Shown here piece by piece: positions 32,876-42,408 of a DNA stretch of 47,289 nt. The position numbers and the translations under genes were made by a program. Numbering within the stretch: position 1 is the first letter of the stretch; each line of letters begins with the position of its first letter. The notes beneath the pieces are model-generated. The model saw only the letters and a list, made by a program, of their open reading frames with translations. It did no database searches and was not told the origin of the DNA. This DNA is from an uncultured SAR324 cluster bacterium (GTDB lineage Bacteria > SAR324 > NAC60-12), in NCBI GenBank assembly GCA_902564345.1, contig CACFAY010000007.1, positions 1-47,289 of the forward strand, given 5' to 3'.

Positions 32876-35173
32876 TCAGTATTTTATTCTATAAAGCCTT
32901 GAAAAAGGGAAAGAATTATATGTCTCTTCAAACAAATCCTTACGATATCTTCCCAACAAAAACATCTGATTGTAATTAGATTTAAAAACTTCCTCATCAA
33001 TTAATTGGACCTCAATAATATTATTGCCAGATACTATTAACTGCAATGTGACACCATTATTATGTTCAAATTTTTTTTCCTGGAATACTTGTCCATTTCG
33101 GATAAAAATCAACCTCCGTAAAGCTAAATTAGAATTGATTTTTCCAGTTCTCAAATCAATTGTCGCCCCTCGACAATTCATTAAAATACTAGTAATTTTA
33201 TTACATGCTAGGTTTTGGTAACCCCTTGGTTTACTTCCACCTTTTTCAATATCCCAGCTTCCGAGCTTGGAGATCGCTCCATATTTACCTGTCATATCTG
33301 CAGTAAAATATAAATATATAGGGTCCCATGGTTTATTTTGAGGATGCATGACTGCCCTTAACAAATCTTTTGGAGATGTATTGTTTTCAGCAATCCCTCG
33401 ATTCCCTTCGGTCGCCAAATACTGTGTGATGTAAAAAATTTCATCTGGTTCAGAGCTTATCAAACCTCGAGCAATAAAATAAGTCTTCGGACTCATTTGA
33501 GCACCTCCATCATGAAAAGTCGCTAATCCTGTAGCATCTATAATTGAATAGCCGTAATCCCACCACGTAAGCAAAACTGAATTATTTGGGATACGATTTT
33601 TGACTTCTAAAAAAGACGAATATATCCTTGTGTGAATTGATGGTCCAGGGACAAATGAAATAGCTGTTTGAGTAGATATCACCCAAAAGAAAATCCCCAT
33701 AACCATATAAAGGGTTCCTTGCCTCACCCAGTTCCATCCTATAAAACCTTGAAAATCCAGAAATTTAAATCTATGGATATTTTTTTTAATAATAGAATCA
33801 TCGGAAAAATCATTTTTTAACGAATTGTCATATTCCATATTAAGCAAGGAGATGAATTTAAACTTCTTACTTTCCAATCTTGTCTCCTTACCTTTTTTTT
33901 GTTTACTTTCTGAATGCTTTGTAGGCCAAAAAATAAATCCTCCTTCAATCATAAGAGTCAGTAGCCAACCCAAACCAATCCCAATAAATGGAGCCAAAAA
34001 CATAATAAATCTATTTGAGGAATAAAAGCTCAATAAACCCAGACCTAATAAAGGAACCAAGGGCAAGAAATCTCTCCAACGAAAAAGTACCATCCAAAAT
34101 AAACCAAAAAATCCAGCCCAAACAATCATAGTATTTGAAAGGACTCGCCGTAATACTTCTTCCAATTGAACTTTGTTAGCTTCTGATATAGTGGAAATTG
34201 TGTTTGGGAAAGTTGAAGGATTGACACCTTTTTCAACGAAGACTTGTGCAGTCGCATCATTAATAAAATAAGCGTCTACTACCCCTTTAATATTACTTGT
34301 AGCACTAATAAAAATCTTAGGATCTGAACACAACACAAACAGAAATGCACTTAAAATAATCGTATCGAAACGAATTTTTTTGACAAACAAAAAAACAATC
34401 AATGTAGTAAAATACGCCCAAGTAAATACTGCTTTATTGTACCACCACTGAAAAAAAAACAAACTAAGTCCAACTCCTATAGAATAAAGCAAAACTTGCC
34501 GTTCAGATTTTGCTCTTGAAGAAAGCAAAATTAATAAGGCTGCAATTAAAGGGAAAAAAAGATTAAGCATGTCAGTATCAATTCTTCCAATTGATGTACG
34601 CATGTAATATCCACTTGCAAAAGAACCAATTAATCCTCCAAGAAGTCCACTCACAGGAAAACCAATTTTAAAAAAATAAATTCCAAGAGGTAATATAAAT
34701 AGACTTGCCATAACTGGGACCAGCAAAGTCCCAGTCAAATAATAATTGTAATTTAACAAAGGGGCTAGGTGAGCAACCAAAAAACTTAAAAGAGGAATAT
34801 CTTTGTAGTGAATTTTTTTGGTTTCTAAAGAAGAGTCTTTAATTCCAGACTCAGGTTTATGATCTTTAAATTGTTTTGGTATGGATAATTTACTTTCATA
34901 TGTTTTTCGAAAATTTTCAGTGCTTTTTGGATAATTTCTTAAATAGTCTTTCATACCAAACGTGCCTTCATTGTATTCACGTGCCATACGCAACCAATAA
35001 GGAGCATCAAGTGTCGTCATCATAGGACGCTCCCCAATAAAAAACATATCTGGGGTTTTCTTCCAAGTAACAAATTGTTGATACCTGATCCCTACTGAAA
35101 CCGCAAAACAGACCAGTAATACACCAAAAAATAGCCAAAAATTATTTTCCCAATTATAAAAAATCTTCAACAT
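32876..35173 (-). CDS. STT3/PglB-type oligosaccharyltransferase
   Basis: STT3 transfers a lipid-linked oligosaccharide en bloc to Asn in a sequon on the outer face of the inner membrane. The 765-residue protein has many N-terminal membrane segments and a C-terminal soluble domain. Key sites are Asp56 in the first loop (TTLDAPYW), the D-x-D motif at 199-201 (GRIDTDM), T-I-S-E (328-331) matching the bacterial TIxE loop, and the invariant WWDYG at 537-541. All catalytic Asp and Glu residues are present. A hydrophilic insert of about 60 residues (416-475) splits the last membrane segments. It lies among sugar genes between wecB and the WecA-like gene. The start is ATG at 35173. Confidence 0.92.
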   Translation of the reverse strand: MLKIFYNWENNFWLFFGVLLVCFAVSVGIRYQQFVTWKKTPDMFFIGERPMMTTLDAPYWLRMAREYNEGTFGMKDYLRNYPKSTENFRKTYESKLSIPKQFKDHKPESGIKDSSLETKKIHYKDIPLLSFLVAHLAPLLNYNYYLTGTLLVPVMASLFILPLGIYFFKIGFPVSGLLGGLIGSFASGYYMRTSIGRIDTDMLNLFFPLIAALLILLSSRAKSERQVLLYSIGVGLSLFFFQWWYNKAVFTWAYFTTLIVFLFVKKIRFDTIILSAFLFVLCSDPKIFISATSNIKGVVDAYFINDATAQVFVEKGVNPSTFPNTISTISEANKVQLEEVLRRVLSNTMIVWAGFFGLFWMVLFRWRDFLPLVPLLGLGLLSFYSSNRFIMFLAPFIGIGLGWLLTLMIEGGFIFWPTKHSESKQKKGKETRLESKKFKFISLLNMEYDNSLKNDFSDDSIIKKNIHRFKFLDFQGFIGWNWVRQGTLYMVMGIFFWVISTQTAISFVPGPSIHTRIYSSFLEVKNRIPNNSVLLTWWDYGYSIIDATGLATFHDGGAQMSPKTYFIARGLISSEPDEIFYITQYLATEGNRGIAENNTSPKDLLRAVMHPQNKPWDPIYLYFTADMTGKYGAISKLGSWDIEKGGSKPRGYQNLACNKITSILMNCRGATIDLRTGKINSNLALRRLIFIRNGQVFQEKKFEHNNGVTLQLIVSGNNIIEVQLIDEEVFKSNYNQMFLLGRYRKDLFEETYNSFPFSRLYRIKY

Positions 35174-35275
35174 ATTCTACTTTAGCGAAAAAAAATTATT
35201 AGCCATGAAGAATGTAATATCTGGATTTAAAATATTTTTGAAGCATTTTTTGGATAAAAACTATTTTTAATACGT

Positions 35276-36367
35276 CTAATTTCCTAAAATAAATCTGGAT
35301 ATTTTCTCACAGGCATTACCTTCCCCATATGGATTATGAGCAATAGACATGGCTTTGAATTTACTATGGTCAGATAACAAATTTTGTGCTTCTTCAAAAA
35401 TGTTATCACTGTTTGTTCCAACTAATTTAACTGTCCCTGCCTCTACAGCTTCAGACCTTTCAGTAGTCTTCCTCATTACTAGTACAGGTTTACCTAAACT
35501 TGGGGCTTCCTCTTGCACTCCTCCGCTGTCTGTCATAATCAAGTGTGATCTGTTCATTAAATGAATAAATTCCGGATACCCCAAGGGTTTTAGCAAATGT
35601 ACATTTTTAATCTTAGATAAAATTCGTTTAACAGGATTTTGAACATTAGGATTTAGGTGAACAGGATATACAATTTGAATATGAGGGAAGTGCTTAGCTA
35701 TCTTTTTCAATGCAGAACAAATTTGTATTAACCCGTCTCCAAAATTTTCCCTCCGATGACCCGTTACCAGAATAATTGGTTCATGAGTATCAGCAAATTC
35801 CAAAGACTCTTCAGGTTCAGGGACGTTTTTTAGAACCCATTTTAATGAATCAATTATTGTATTACCGGTAATATGAATTTTTTCTTTTGGACATCCTTCA
35901 TTAAGTAGGTTCTGATAGTTTTTTTCAGTAGGTGCAAAATGTAAAGTAGCCATTTTTGAGGTAATTTGTCTATTTAGCTCTTCAGGGAAAGGATCCTCAA
36001 GATTGAAAGTTCTTAAACCCGCTTCCACATGTCCTATTTTAATTTTTTGATAAAATGCCGCCATGGCACCAGCCATTGTGGATGTTGTATCTCCCTGAAC
36101 CAAAACCCAATCAAACTTTTCCTGCTTCAAAATTTCTGTGACGCCGCTTAATATTTTGCCAGTCAAATACTCTAAATTTTGATTTTTTTTCATCAGGTTT
36201 AGATTGAAGTCAGGTACAATCTTGAAAAGTTCCAAAATATTATCTAGCATTTGAAGATGCTGTCCGGTAACGCATACTTTGACATCTAAATCTTGACGCA
36301 ACTTAAGAATAAGCGGAGCCATTTTTATGGCTTCCGGTCGAGTTCCAAAAACAAAAAGAATTTTCAT
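35276..36367 (-). CDS. wecB: UDP-N-acetylglucosamine 2-epimerase (non-hydrolysing)
   Basis: This enzyme converts UDP-GlcNAc to UDP-ManNAc, or acts on a related UDP-sugar. The 363-residue GT-B-fold protein opens with FVFGTRPEAIKMAPLI and has VTGQHLQMLD, VQGDTTSTMAGA, GHVEAGLRTF, VTGHRRENFG and MTDSGGVQEEAPSLGKPVLVMR, the full family set. The start is ATG at 36367, overlapping the stop of the upstream GT4 gene by four bases, so the genes are coupled. The product would feed a ManNAc- or FucNAc-type glycan. Confidence 0.94.
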   Translation of the reverse strand: MKILFVFGTRPEAIKMAPLILKLRQDLDVKVCVTGQHLQMLDNILELFKIVPDFNLNLMKKNQNLEYLTGKILSGVTEILKQEKFDWVLVQGDTTSTMAGAMAAFYQKIKIGHVEAGLRTFNLEDPFPEELNRQITSKMATLHFAPTEKNYQNLLNEGCPKEKIHITGNTIIDSLKWVLKNVPEPEESLEFADTHEPIILVTGHRRENFGDGLIQICSALKKIAKHFPHIQIVYPVHLNPNVQNPVKRILSKIKNVHLLKPLGYPEFIHLMNRSHLIMTDSGGVQEEAPSLGKPVLVMRKTTERSEAVEAGTVKLVGTNSDNIFEEAQNLLSDHSKFKAMSIAHNPYGEGNACEKISRFILGN

Positions 36368-37584
36368 AACATATTTTGTTCAAAAATTTTTTCCAGTTGA
36401 GAAATACAAACTTCTTTAGAAAAATTCTCTTTAGCAAAACGTTTCCCATCTTGACCTAATTCCCCTAAAGAATCTCCTTTTTTTAATAGTTTAGTCATAG
36501 ACTTTACACAAGTCTCCTTGTCAGCAGAATCAGCGGATATACCACATTTAGCAGTTTTAATGATACTATGGCCATCGCTAGAAGATTGCAGAAACGCGGC
36601 AATAGGCAACCCGGCAGCCATATATCCTAAAATTTTTCCTGGTACAACTGGCGTCTTATTTTGTGGGCTAAGGCATACTAATCCAATACTGCAAATCTCA
36701 AGTAAATTAGGGTAATCTTCTCGAGAAACAAATCCCTCAAAACGCACATTGCTTAGAGATTTCTTTATAGTTATTTTTTCCAACTTATCTTTTTCGCTAC
36801 CGTCTCCAACTAGAAGGAAAAGCAATTCTGAAACATCTTGCATTTTTTCTGCTACATATAAAATTAATTCTAAATATTGTGAAGGCCCCATAACTCCTGC
36901 AAATATGGCGACATATTTTTCCTGAATATTTAACTTTTTCCGGAAGTCTGTAGAAGTCGATTTAGCTTTAAGTTGATTCACATCTACCCAGTTGTGCAGA
37001 ATCTCGAATTTGTCTGATAAATCAGGATAGTTTCTTGAAACTGTTCGCAAATTCCCTTCAGAATGCAATGTGACAACATTTGCAGTTCGATAAGCAAAAC
37101 TTTCTAAATAACTAAAAAAACGGATTTGCAATGGATTAGTTAGTATTCCTAAGTCAATTGCATTTTGCGGAAATAAATCCTGTACATTCAGCACAAAGCG
37201 AACTTTGTTAATCCGGAGCAAACTCCCAACCAAGGCTAACGGTAATGGAGGACTATATATCAAGACAACATCAGGACGAATCTTATATTTGCGCAATTTA
37301 AGGAAAAAAAGCAAAGGCATAAGCAACTGGGCTATGCCTCGTAACAAATAATTTACATTGTGATGAGGAAGAGTTTTAATGCGTAAAATAGTTTTACCAT
37401 TTTCAATTTTCTTTTCAGAAAAAATATCTTGCTTAGAAGATTTAGCAAGATTGTATTTTGGCCAAGAAGTGATTACAGTGATTTGATGTTCCCTAAGACT
37501 TAATTCTTCGGCAAGTTCAAGCATCAAGTGAGACGCTGAGCGGATTTCAGGAGGATAGGAGTCTGTGACCAATAAAATATTCAA
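36364..37584 (-). CDS. GT4 glycosyltransferase (WbuB-like)
   Basis: The 406-residue GT-B transferase has the N-terminal acceptor domain (NILLVTDSYPPEIRSASHLM) and a C-terminal donor domain with AIFAGVMGPSQYLELI, LVGDGSEKDKLEK and PGKILGYMAAGLPIAA, the E/D-type nucleotide-sugar site. Closest in style to WbuB, which adds FucNAc-type residues to lipid-linked GlcNAc; the sugar is not certain. The start codon is TTG at 37584, overlapping the TGA of the upstream gene (TTGA), and no ATG lies near the expected N-terminus. It overlaps wecB downstream by four bases. Confidence 0.85.
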   Translation of the reverse strand: MNILLVTDSYPPEIRSASHLMLELAEELSLREHQITVITSWPKYNLAKSSKQDIFSEKKIENGKTILRIKTLPHHNVNYLLRGIAQLLMPLLFFLKLRKYKIRPDVVLIYSPPLPLALVGSLLRINKVRFVLNVQDLFPQNAIDLGILTNPLQIRFFSYLESFAYRTANVVTLHSEGNLRTVSRNYPDLSDKFEILHNWVDVNQLKAKSTSTDFRKKLNIQEKYVAIFAGVMGPSQYLELILYVAEKMQDVSELLFLLVGDGSEKDKLEKITIKKSLSNVRFEGFVSREDYPNLLEICSIGLVCLSPQNKTPVVPGKILGYMAAGLPIAAFLQSSSDGHSIIKTAKCGISADSADKETCVKSMTKLLKKGDSLGELGQDGKRFAKENFSKEVCISQLEKIFEQNML

Positions 37585-39755
37585 AATTTCTTAATGCTAA
37601 CTGCATTTGCAGTGGCTAGGGAGCGCTCAATTGCAAATATTGCTTCCATTGTAACAAATATTTCTTCCAGACTTACAAGTAATTTTTCTTTACCTAAAAT
37701 ACAATTTGTAAAATGCTTCAATTCCTCAGCAAAGCCCAGTTCCTGTGTTCTTGTTTTAAAAGTTTTGGTCTTGCCAACTCCATGAAATTCGCTTTTACGA
37801 AAATCTTGCGATGATATAATTTTTCCCTCAAAAAAAATTTCTATTGCTTCACGAGAATATGATTTTTTACCTGAAGCCGAATAAGTAAGGTTGCCAATAG
37901 ATCCATCTTCAAATTTCATAGCGATGACTATATTATCATTATTGACATTACTTTGGTTATCTCCAGAAATACGCTCCGCAAACACACGTCTTACAAATGA
38001 ACCAGTCAAGCTTTGCATCATGTCTACAAAATGGGACATTTCCCCAACAATTCTACTCCGACCTTCTTCATCTGAATGTACCCAATGTGAAGATGGGACA
38101 TAGCCGGAGTTCACTCGCATTTGTAAAACTAGAGGTGTCTGCCTTGAATTTAGCCATGATATCATTTTCTTTGTATGGGTGGAAAAACGTCGATTGTGAC
38201 CAACCATAATAACAGGCAAAGTATCCATCTCTTTAACTATTTTGCGAAGTTCATTTAATTCGTCTTCTGTAGTACAGAGAGGTTTTTCTATAAATATAGG
38301 TTTTTTATTCTTTAATGCAGAACGCAATAATGATGCATGATGACTATGAGGCGTTAAACCAATAACAGCCTGAATGTCAGAATTATCCCATATTTGAACC
38401 GCATCTGTAGTTTGATTTAGAAATCCAAATTTTCTTCCTCTGTGTTCTACGTTGGCTCCAGAACTTGTGGCTAAAGTGTGAAGGCAAACCCGCGGGATTT
38501 TTTGCAGTATTGGAAGTAGCAATGCATTACCAAACAGTCCAGCACCAATCACACCTAAGTTTAAAATCCCATTACGAGAAGAACAGGAATTATTTTCCTC
38601 CACCAAAGGCAGACTTCGTTGAATTGAACCATTTTTACCATACTCAAGCAAAACACCAATTGGTTTATCAAGCTCACCCGCGGTAAGCTTATTATATGCA
38701 ATTTCAGCATCTGCAAATTGGAACCGATGAGTAATCAATGGTTTTACGTTAATTTTTTTGTTTTGTAACAAACGCAGAAACTCCGCCAAATTACGTTTTT
38801 GTGTCCAGCGCACATCACCAATAGGAAAATCAATGCCTTCTAATTCATAAAGGGGATCAAGTGAACCTGGTCCAGAAGCCTTTGAAACAACAATTTCAAC
38901 TTCCTTCTTCCAAAGTTCGTTGCGCTCAGGATGAATGTCTGTAGCGCCAACCACAACAATTTTACCCCTGAAACGAGACAATTCGATAGCTTGATTTACC
39001 GGACCACTCTTTTTTGTAGCTGCAGTAATTATAACTGCATCCGCTCCCTGAGTCTGTGTAATGGCTTTAGTCAAGTCTAGTAATTCATGAGTTTCAGAAG
39101 TTGCGTCAACTAAACCAAATTGTTTGGCCAATTCAACTTTATCTTTCAAGGGATCAAATGCAATTACTTCACATCCATATGCTTTTAAAATTTGAACGGT
39201 AAGCAAACCCAATAACCCTAACCCAATTACTACCACTCGGGAGCCAAAACTTAAATCGGCACACCGAATACCATGTAAAGAGATAATTCCAAGCATCCCA
39301 AAAGACGCTTCTTCTTCACTAACATTTTCCGGGAGTCTGCAAGCCAAATTTACAGGTACTGATACAAATTCAGCATGGCTAGCAAATCCTTGGCCAATAC
39401 ATGCTACTCGGTCACCAGGAGAAAATTCAGTTGCTGCAAGTCCAGATTCTTCTACTATACCGGCACAGCTATATCCTAATGGAGTGGGCGAATCTAGTCT
39501 TCCTAATGCTTCTTGATAAGTTTTCAACAACCCTTCCTTTTTAGCTTTTTCCCAAGCACGTCTGACTAAATCAGGTCTCGCAATAGCTTTACCAGCCAAA
39601 GATTTTCGGCCCAATTCAATTATTGAACGTTCAGTCCCAATGCTGACCAATGAGTACAGATTCCGAATCAAAAGGCGTTTGCTACCACATACAGGTACTG
39701 GTACGTCATGAAGTCTGACTTCACCAGTTTTATAATTTTGAACGATTTGTTTCAT
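37581..39755 (-). CDS. Bi-domain oxidoreductase: zinc alcohol dehydrogenase-like plus Gfo/Idh/MocA-like
   Basis: A 724-residue fusion. Residues 1-370 are an MDR dehydrogenase (GYSCAGIVEESG, GDRVACIGQGFASHAEF, VVIGLGLLGLLTVQILKAYG). The fragment lacks the classical GHE zinc triad. Residues 395-724 are a Gfo/Idh/MocA oxidoreductase (LGVIGAGLFGNALLLPIL, IFIEKPLCTTEDE with the EKP motif, and GEMSHFVDMMQSLTG). Such two-domain proteins occur in polysaccharide loci and are thought to act on a sugar nucleotide or lipid-linked sugar, but the reaction is not known. It overlaps the GT4 gene downstream and lies nine bases after the epimerase gene. The start is ATG at 39755. Confidence 0.85.
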   Translation of the reverse strand: MKQIVQNYKTGEVRLHDVPVPVCGSKRLLIRNLYSLVSIGTERSIIELGRKSLAGKAIARPDLVRRAWEKAKKEGLLKTYQEALGRLDSPTPLGYSCAGIVEESGLAATEFSPGDRVACIGQGFASHAEFVSVPVNLACRLPENVSEEEASFGMLGIISLHGIRCADLSFGSRVVVIGLGLLGLLTVQILKAYGCEVIAFDPLKDKVELAKQFGLVDATSETHELLDLTKAITQTQGADAVIITAATKKSGPVNQAIELSRFRGKIVVVGATDIHPERNELWKKEVEIVVSKASGPGSLDPLYELEGIDFPIGDVRWTQKRNLAEFLRLLQNKKINVKPLITHRFQFADAEIAYNKLTAGELDKPIGVLLEYGKNGSIQRSLPLVEENNSCSSRNGILNLGVIGAGLFGNALLLPILQKIPRVCLHTLATSSGANVEHRGRKFGFLNQTTDAVQIWDNSDIQAVIGLTPHSHHASLLRSALKNKKPIFIEKPLCTTEDELNELRKIVKEMDTLPVIMVGHNRRFSTHTKKMISWLNSRQTPLVLQMRVNSGYVPSSHWVHSDEEGRSRIVGEMSHFVDMMQSLTGSFVRRVFAERISGDNQSNVNNDNIVIAMKFEDGSIGNLTYSASGKKSYSREAIEIFFEGKIISSQDFRKSEFHGVGKTKTFKTRTQELGFAEELKHFTNCILGKEKLLVSLEEIFVTMEAIFAIERSLATANAVSIKKF

Positions 39756-39763
39756 TTTTGATT

Positions 39764-40810
39764 TTAAACTTGGGAAAGGACATAGTTTTTCACTGCTGAA
39801 GACATGCCCGGTGGGAATTCTGCATCTCGATTGATGTTTTCCCAGTTATCTTTGAACCACTGAATAGTTTTTATCAAACCTTCCTCAAATTTTGTTTGTG
39901 GATCATAGTCCAAAAGGTCCTTAGCTCTATCAATACTAGCTAATAAGCGTGACTTTGTGTCCCATTTGCGACGATCTGTAAACAAGAACCCAGCTTTGTT
40001 GTCCGTGAGTTTATTTATAGTTTCAGCAAGTTGAACAATTTCAATTTCCCTTGCAGAAGCAATATTCATTTCCTCACCAATTGCTTTTTCAGAAAATCCT
40101 GCTTTCATCAGGGCTTCCGCAATGTCCATCACATATGTAAAATCCCGAGTCATTTTCCCCTCACCGGTAATCGGAAGGGGTTGTCCTTTCATAGACCAAT
40201 ATATAAAATTAGGAATAACGTTTCGGTATTGACCTGGCACCTCACCAGGGCCGTAAGAATTGAAAAATCTTGTTTTAACAATTGGTAACCCATAATGATG
40301 CCAGTAAAAATTACAATAGAGTTCTCCTCCCATCTTTGAAATTTGATACGGCGTTGTTAAATGTAGAGATACAAACTCCTCTTTGAGAGGAAGAGGAGCT
40401 TGAGCACCATATATTGCACAACCTGAACCAGCATAAACAAAGCGTTTTACTCCTCCCATGAGTACAGAATATTCCAACATCTTTATAGTTCCGAGTTGAC
40501 TTACAAGTAAATCCTTCTCTGGATAATCAACTGAATTTTGATTCGCAAAAAAAGCCGCCAAATGGAAAATATATTTTGGTTTTTCATTAAAAACTCTTTT
40601 AAGATCAATATCATTCGTTATACTGCCTTTTACGAATAATATATTTGGTAAATTTGGAATATTCCATTCATAAGACGCAGAAAGATCATCCAGAATAATG
40701 ACCTTCTCAGCTCCAGATTCAGCGAGTTTTCTTGCCAGATTACTGCCAATGGCCCCTGCACCGCCTGTGATGAGAACAGTTTGTTTTTTATATATTTTGA
40801 GATAGTCCAT
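39764..40810 (-). CDS. NAD-dependent epimerase/dehydratase (extended SDR)
   Basis: This 348-residue nucleotide-sugar enzyme has a Rossmann start GGAGAIGSNLARKL (G16-x2-G19-x2-G22), HLAAFFANQNSVDYP, Ser129 in YAGSGCAIYG, and the catalytic Tyr155-x3-Lys159 in TPYQISKMGGE. FFNSYGPGEVPGQYRNVIPN is the usual sugar-binding segment. It most resembles UDP-glucose/GlcNAc 4-epimerases and dTDP-glucose dehydratase relatives; sequence alone does not choose between them. It is nine bases before the bi-domain gene. The start is ATG at 40810. Confidence 0.87.
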   Translation of the reverse strand: MDYLKIYKKQTVLITGGAGAIGSNLARKLAESGAEKVIILDDLSASYEWNIPNLPNILFVKGSITNDIDLKRVFNEKPKYIFHLAAFFANQNSVDYPEKDLLVSQLGTIKMLEYSVLMGGVKRFVYAGSGCAIYGAQAPLPLKEEFVSLHLTTPYQISKMGGELYCNFYWHHYGLPIVKTRFFNSYGPGEVPGQYRNVIPNFIYWSMKGQPLPITGEGKMTRDFTYVMDIAEALMKAGFSEKAIGEEMNIASAREIEIVQLAETINKLTDNKAGFLFTDRRKWDTKSRLLASIDRAKDLLDYDPQTKFEEGLIKTIQWFKDNWENINRDAEFPPGMSSAVKNYVLSQV

Positions 40811-40856
40811 TTATATTGCTAACGATAATTAATTTTTGTTTTAATACTTTTTTTAA

Positions 40857-42033
40857 TTATTTTGATTGATTTTTATAATTACTTATAACTCCCTCAAAAA
40901 AAGAGAAGGTATTAGCTGAACATAATTCCCATGAAAAATTAGAAGACCTTTCAAAACTTGCGCAAGCTTTTTTATATCTCAAGTCTGGAGATTTAATTAA
41001 ATCTCCCAAAGCGTTGGCAATTTCAACAGGCTTCTCTGGATTGAAATAAACTCCATCATTCCCCAAAATTTCTGGCATAGGGCTACGGTCCGAGCAAGCT
41101 ATAGGTAAACCTGTTGACATTTTTTCTAGTAAAATATTAGGCATATTTTCACAACTGGAGGCGAATATAGCCAGATTTGCTTCTTTGTAGATATCCCCCA
41201 TACTTTCATATGGCAGTTCCCCATGATAATTTATCCATTTTTTATCTGGATCTAGCACTGATATTTTTCTTTTAAGTTCTAATAGATAAGAAAGATATGA
41301 CGGACCAACTAAATCCAAAACGAGTGGTAAACCCTGATCCCTAAGTTTTGAAACAGCATCAACAACATAATGCTGATGTTTATATGGATGGATACCAGAA
41401 ACATATATAATTCGATAGGGTTTTTTAAAGCTATAACTTTCAATAGGATATTGTTTTTTTACTTTATAAAAAAATCTTTTATTTATTCCATGTGGAATAA
41501 CTGAAACTAAATTTGTGGTGAAACGAGCTGTTTTTCTTACTTCATTTTTTGCATAATCTGTAAGAAAGATGATTCCATCTGATTTCCTTAAACTTATTGA
41601 ATGTAACCACCTTAACAATATCAATCTTATTGTAGCCAATGATAATTTATATCGTAATAATTCCTTCCATTGAAAAGGAAGCATATTTTGACACATTGTA
41701 ATAACAGGATTGAATGAAGAATTATAAGTACCACCTGGGATAAACAACAAGTCGCAACTCTCTTGTCTTGCGGCAGATGACAATTTGAATTTTCTCCATA
41801 ATATTTGTTTAAAAAGACCATAGTTGACTTCATTAGGAGATATTTTTTTCAACCATGCATATTCACCTATTTCCATAAATAGATTTTCATTACCCCAAAT
41901 TACTACTTTTGCTAATTTGTGTTTCGTTATGTCTATAGATTTAATAATTTCTAGCAAATGTGTTTTCCCCCCCCCCTTGCTTTATATTTGTTGCATCAAT
42001 ACCTATAACAAATAATTTACTATCTGAATTCAC
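40857..42033 (-). pseudogene. GT4 glycosyltransferase with poly-G frameshift (possible phase-variable gene)
   Basis: The in-frame part (40857-41957) encodes the bulk of a GT4 enzyme: HLLEIIKSID, VVIWGNENLF, then FIPGGTYNSSFNPVITMCQN, and the donor-site segment ENMPNILLEKMSTGLPIACS. Upstream of residue THLLE the frame breaks. The missing start reads KLFVIGIDATNIKQGGG in the next frame, from a possible GTG at 42033, and the two join if the G10 run (plus-strand C10 at 41967-41976) had nine G. That would give 391 residues with the family's usual N-terminus (IGIDATN..GGG.THL). As sequenced, only a TTG start at 41957 could give a truncated 366-residue product lacking the first Gly-rich substrate loop. 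The run may be a phase-variation tract or a read error. Confidence 0.8.
41967..41976. repeat. C10/G10 homopolymer in a glycosyltransferase gene
   Basis: Ten consecutive C on the plus strand, G on the coding strand, are the longest G/C run in the window. They encode the conserved Gly-Gly-Gly loop purely with GGG codons, which is odd for an AT-rich genome. Nine bases would restore the reading frame. Confidence 0.95.
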
Positions 42034-42408
42034 ACTATTTTTTCTATTACAATATATTACATTACCTCAAATTAACCCTTTAAATCATGTTAAAAAGATA
42101 TTTATCCATTCTCATTTTGAATTTAACTCAGACTAATAAAGCAAAATATCATCTATATTCTGCTTTTTATAAAAAAGGCAGATTAATTTATTACTTACTA
42201 CAAACAACACTTTAATCACTAAATTGCTGCCGATATGATTACTTAGTTACCCAACATTTTTTTACCAATGTAAAATTATAAAAACAATAAGCATTTAATC
42301 ATAATAAATACAAATAATTAAGTTTTCTAATTGTTGCTATATATATCTCACACTAATACTAAACTCATAAATATTATATTTTATATCTAGCTTTATAAAG
42401 TTATAAAT
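42034..42408. other. AT-rich gap between the poly-G GT4 gene and the GT-C gene
   Basis: About 375 bases in an otherwise tightly packed locus, with no open frame and no clear promoter or terminator. It marks the left edge of the most AT-rich part of the window. Confidence 0.5.
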
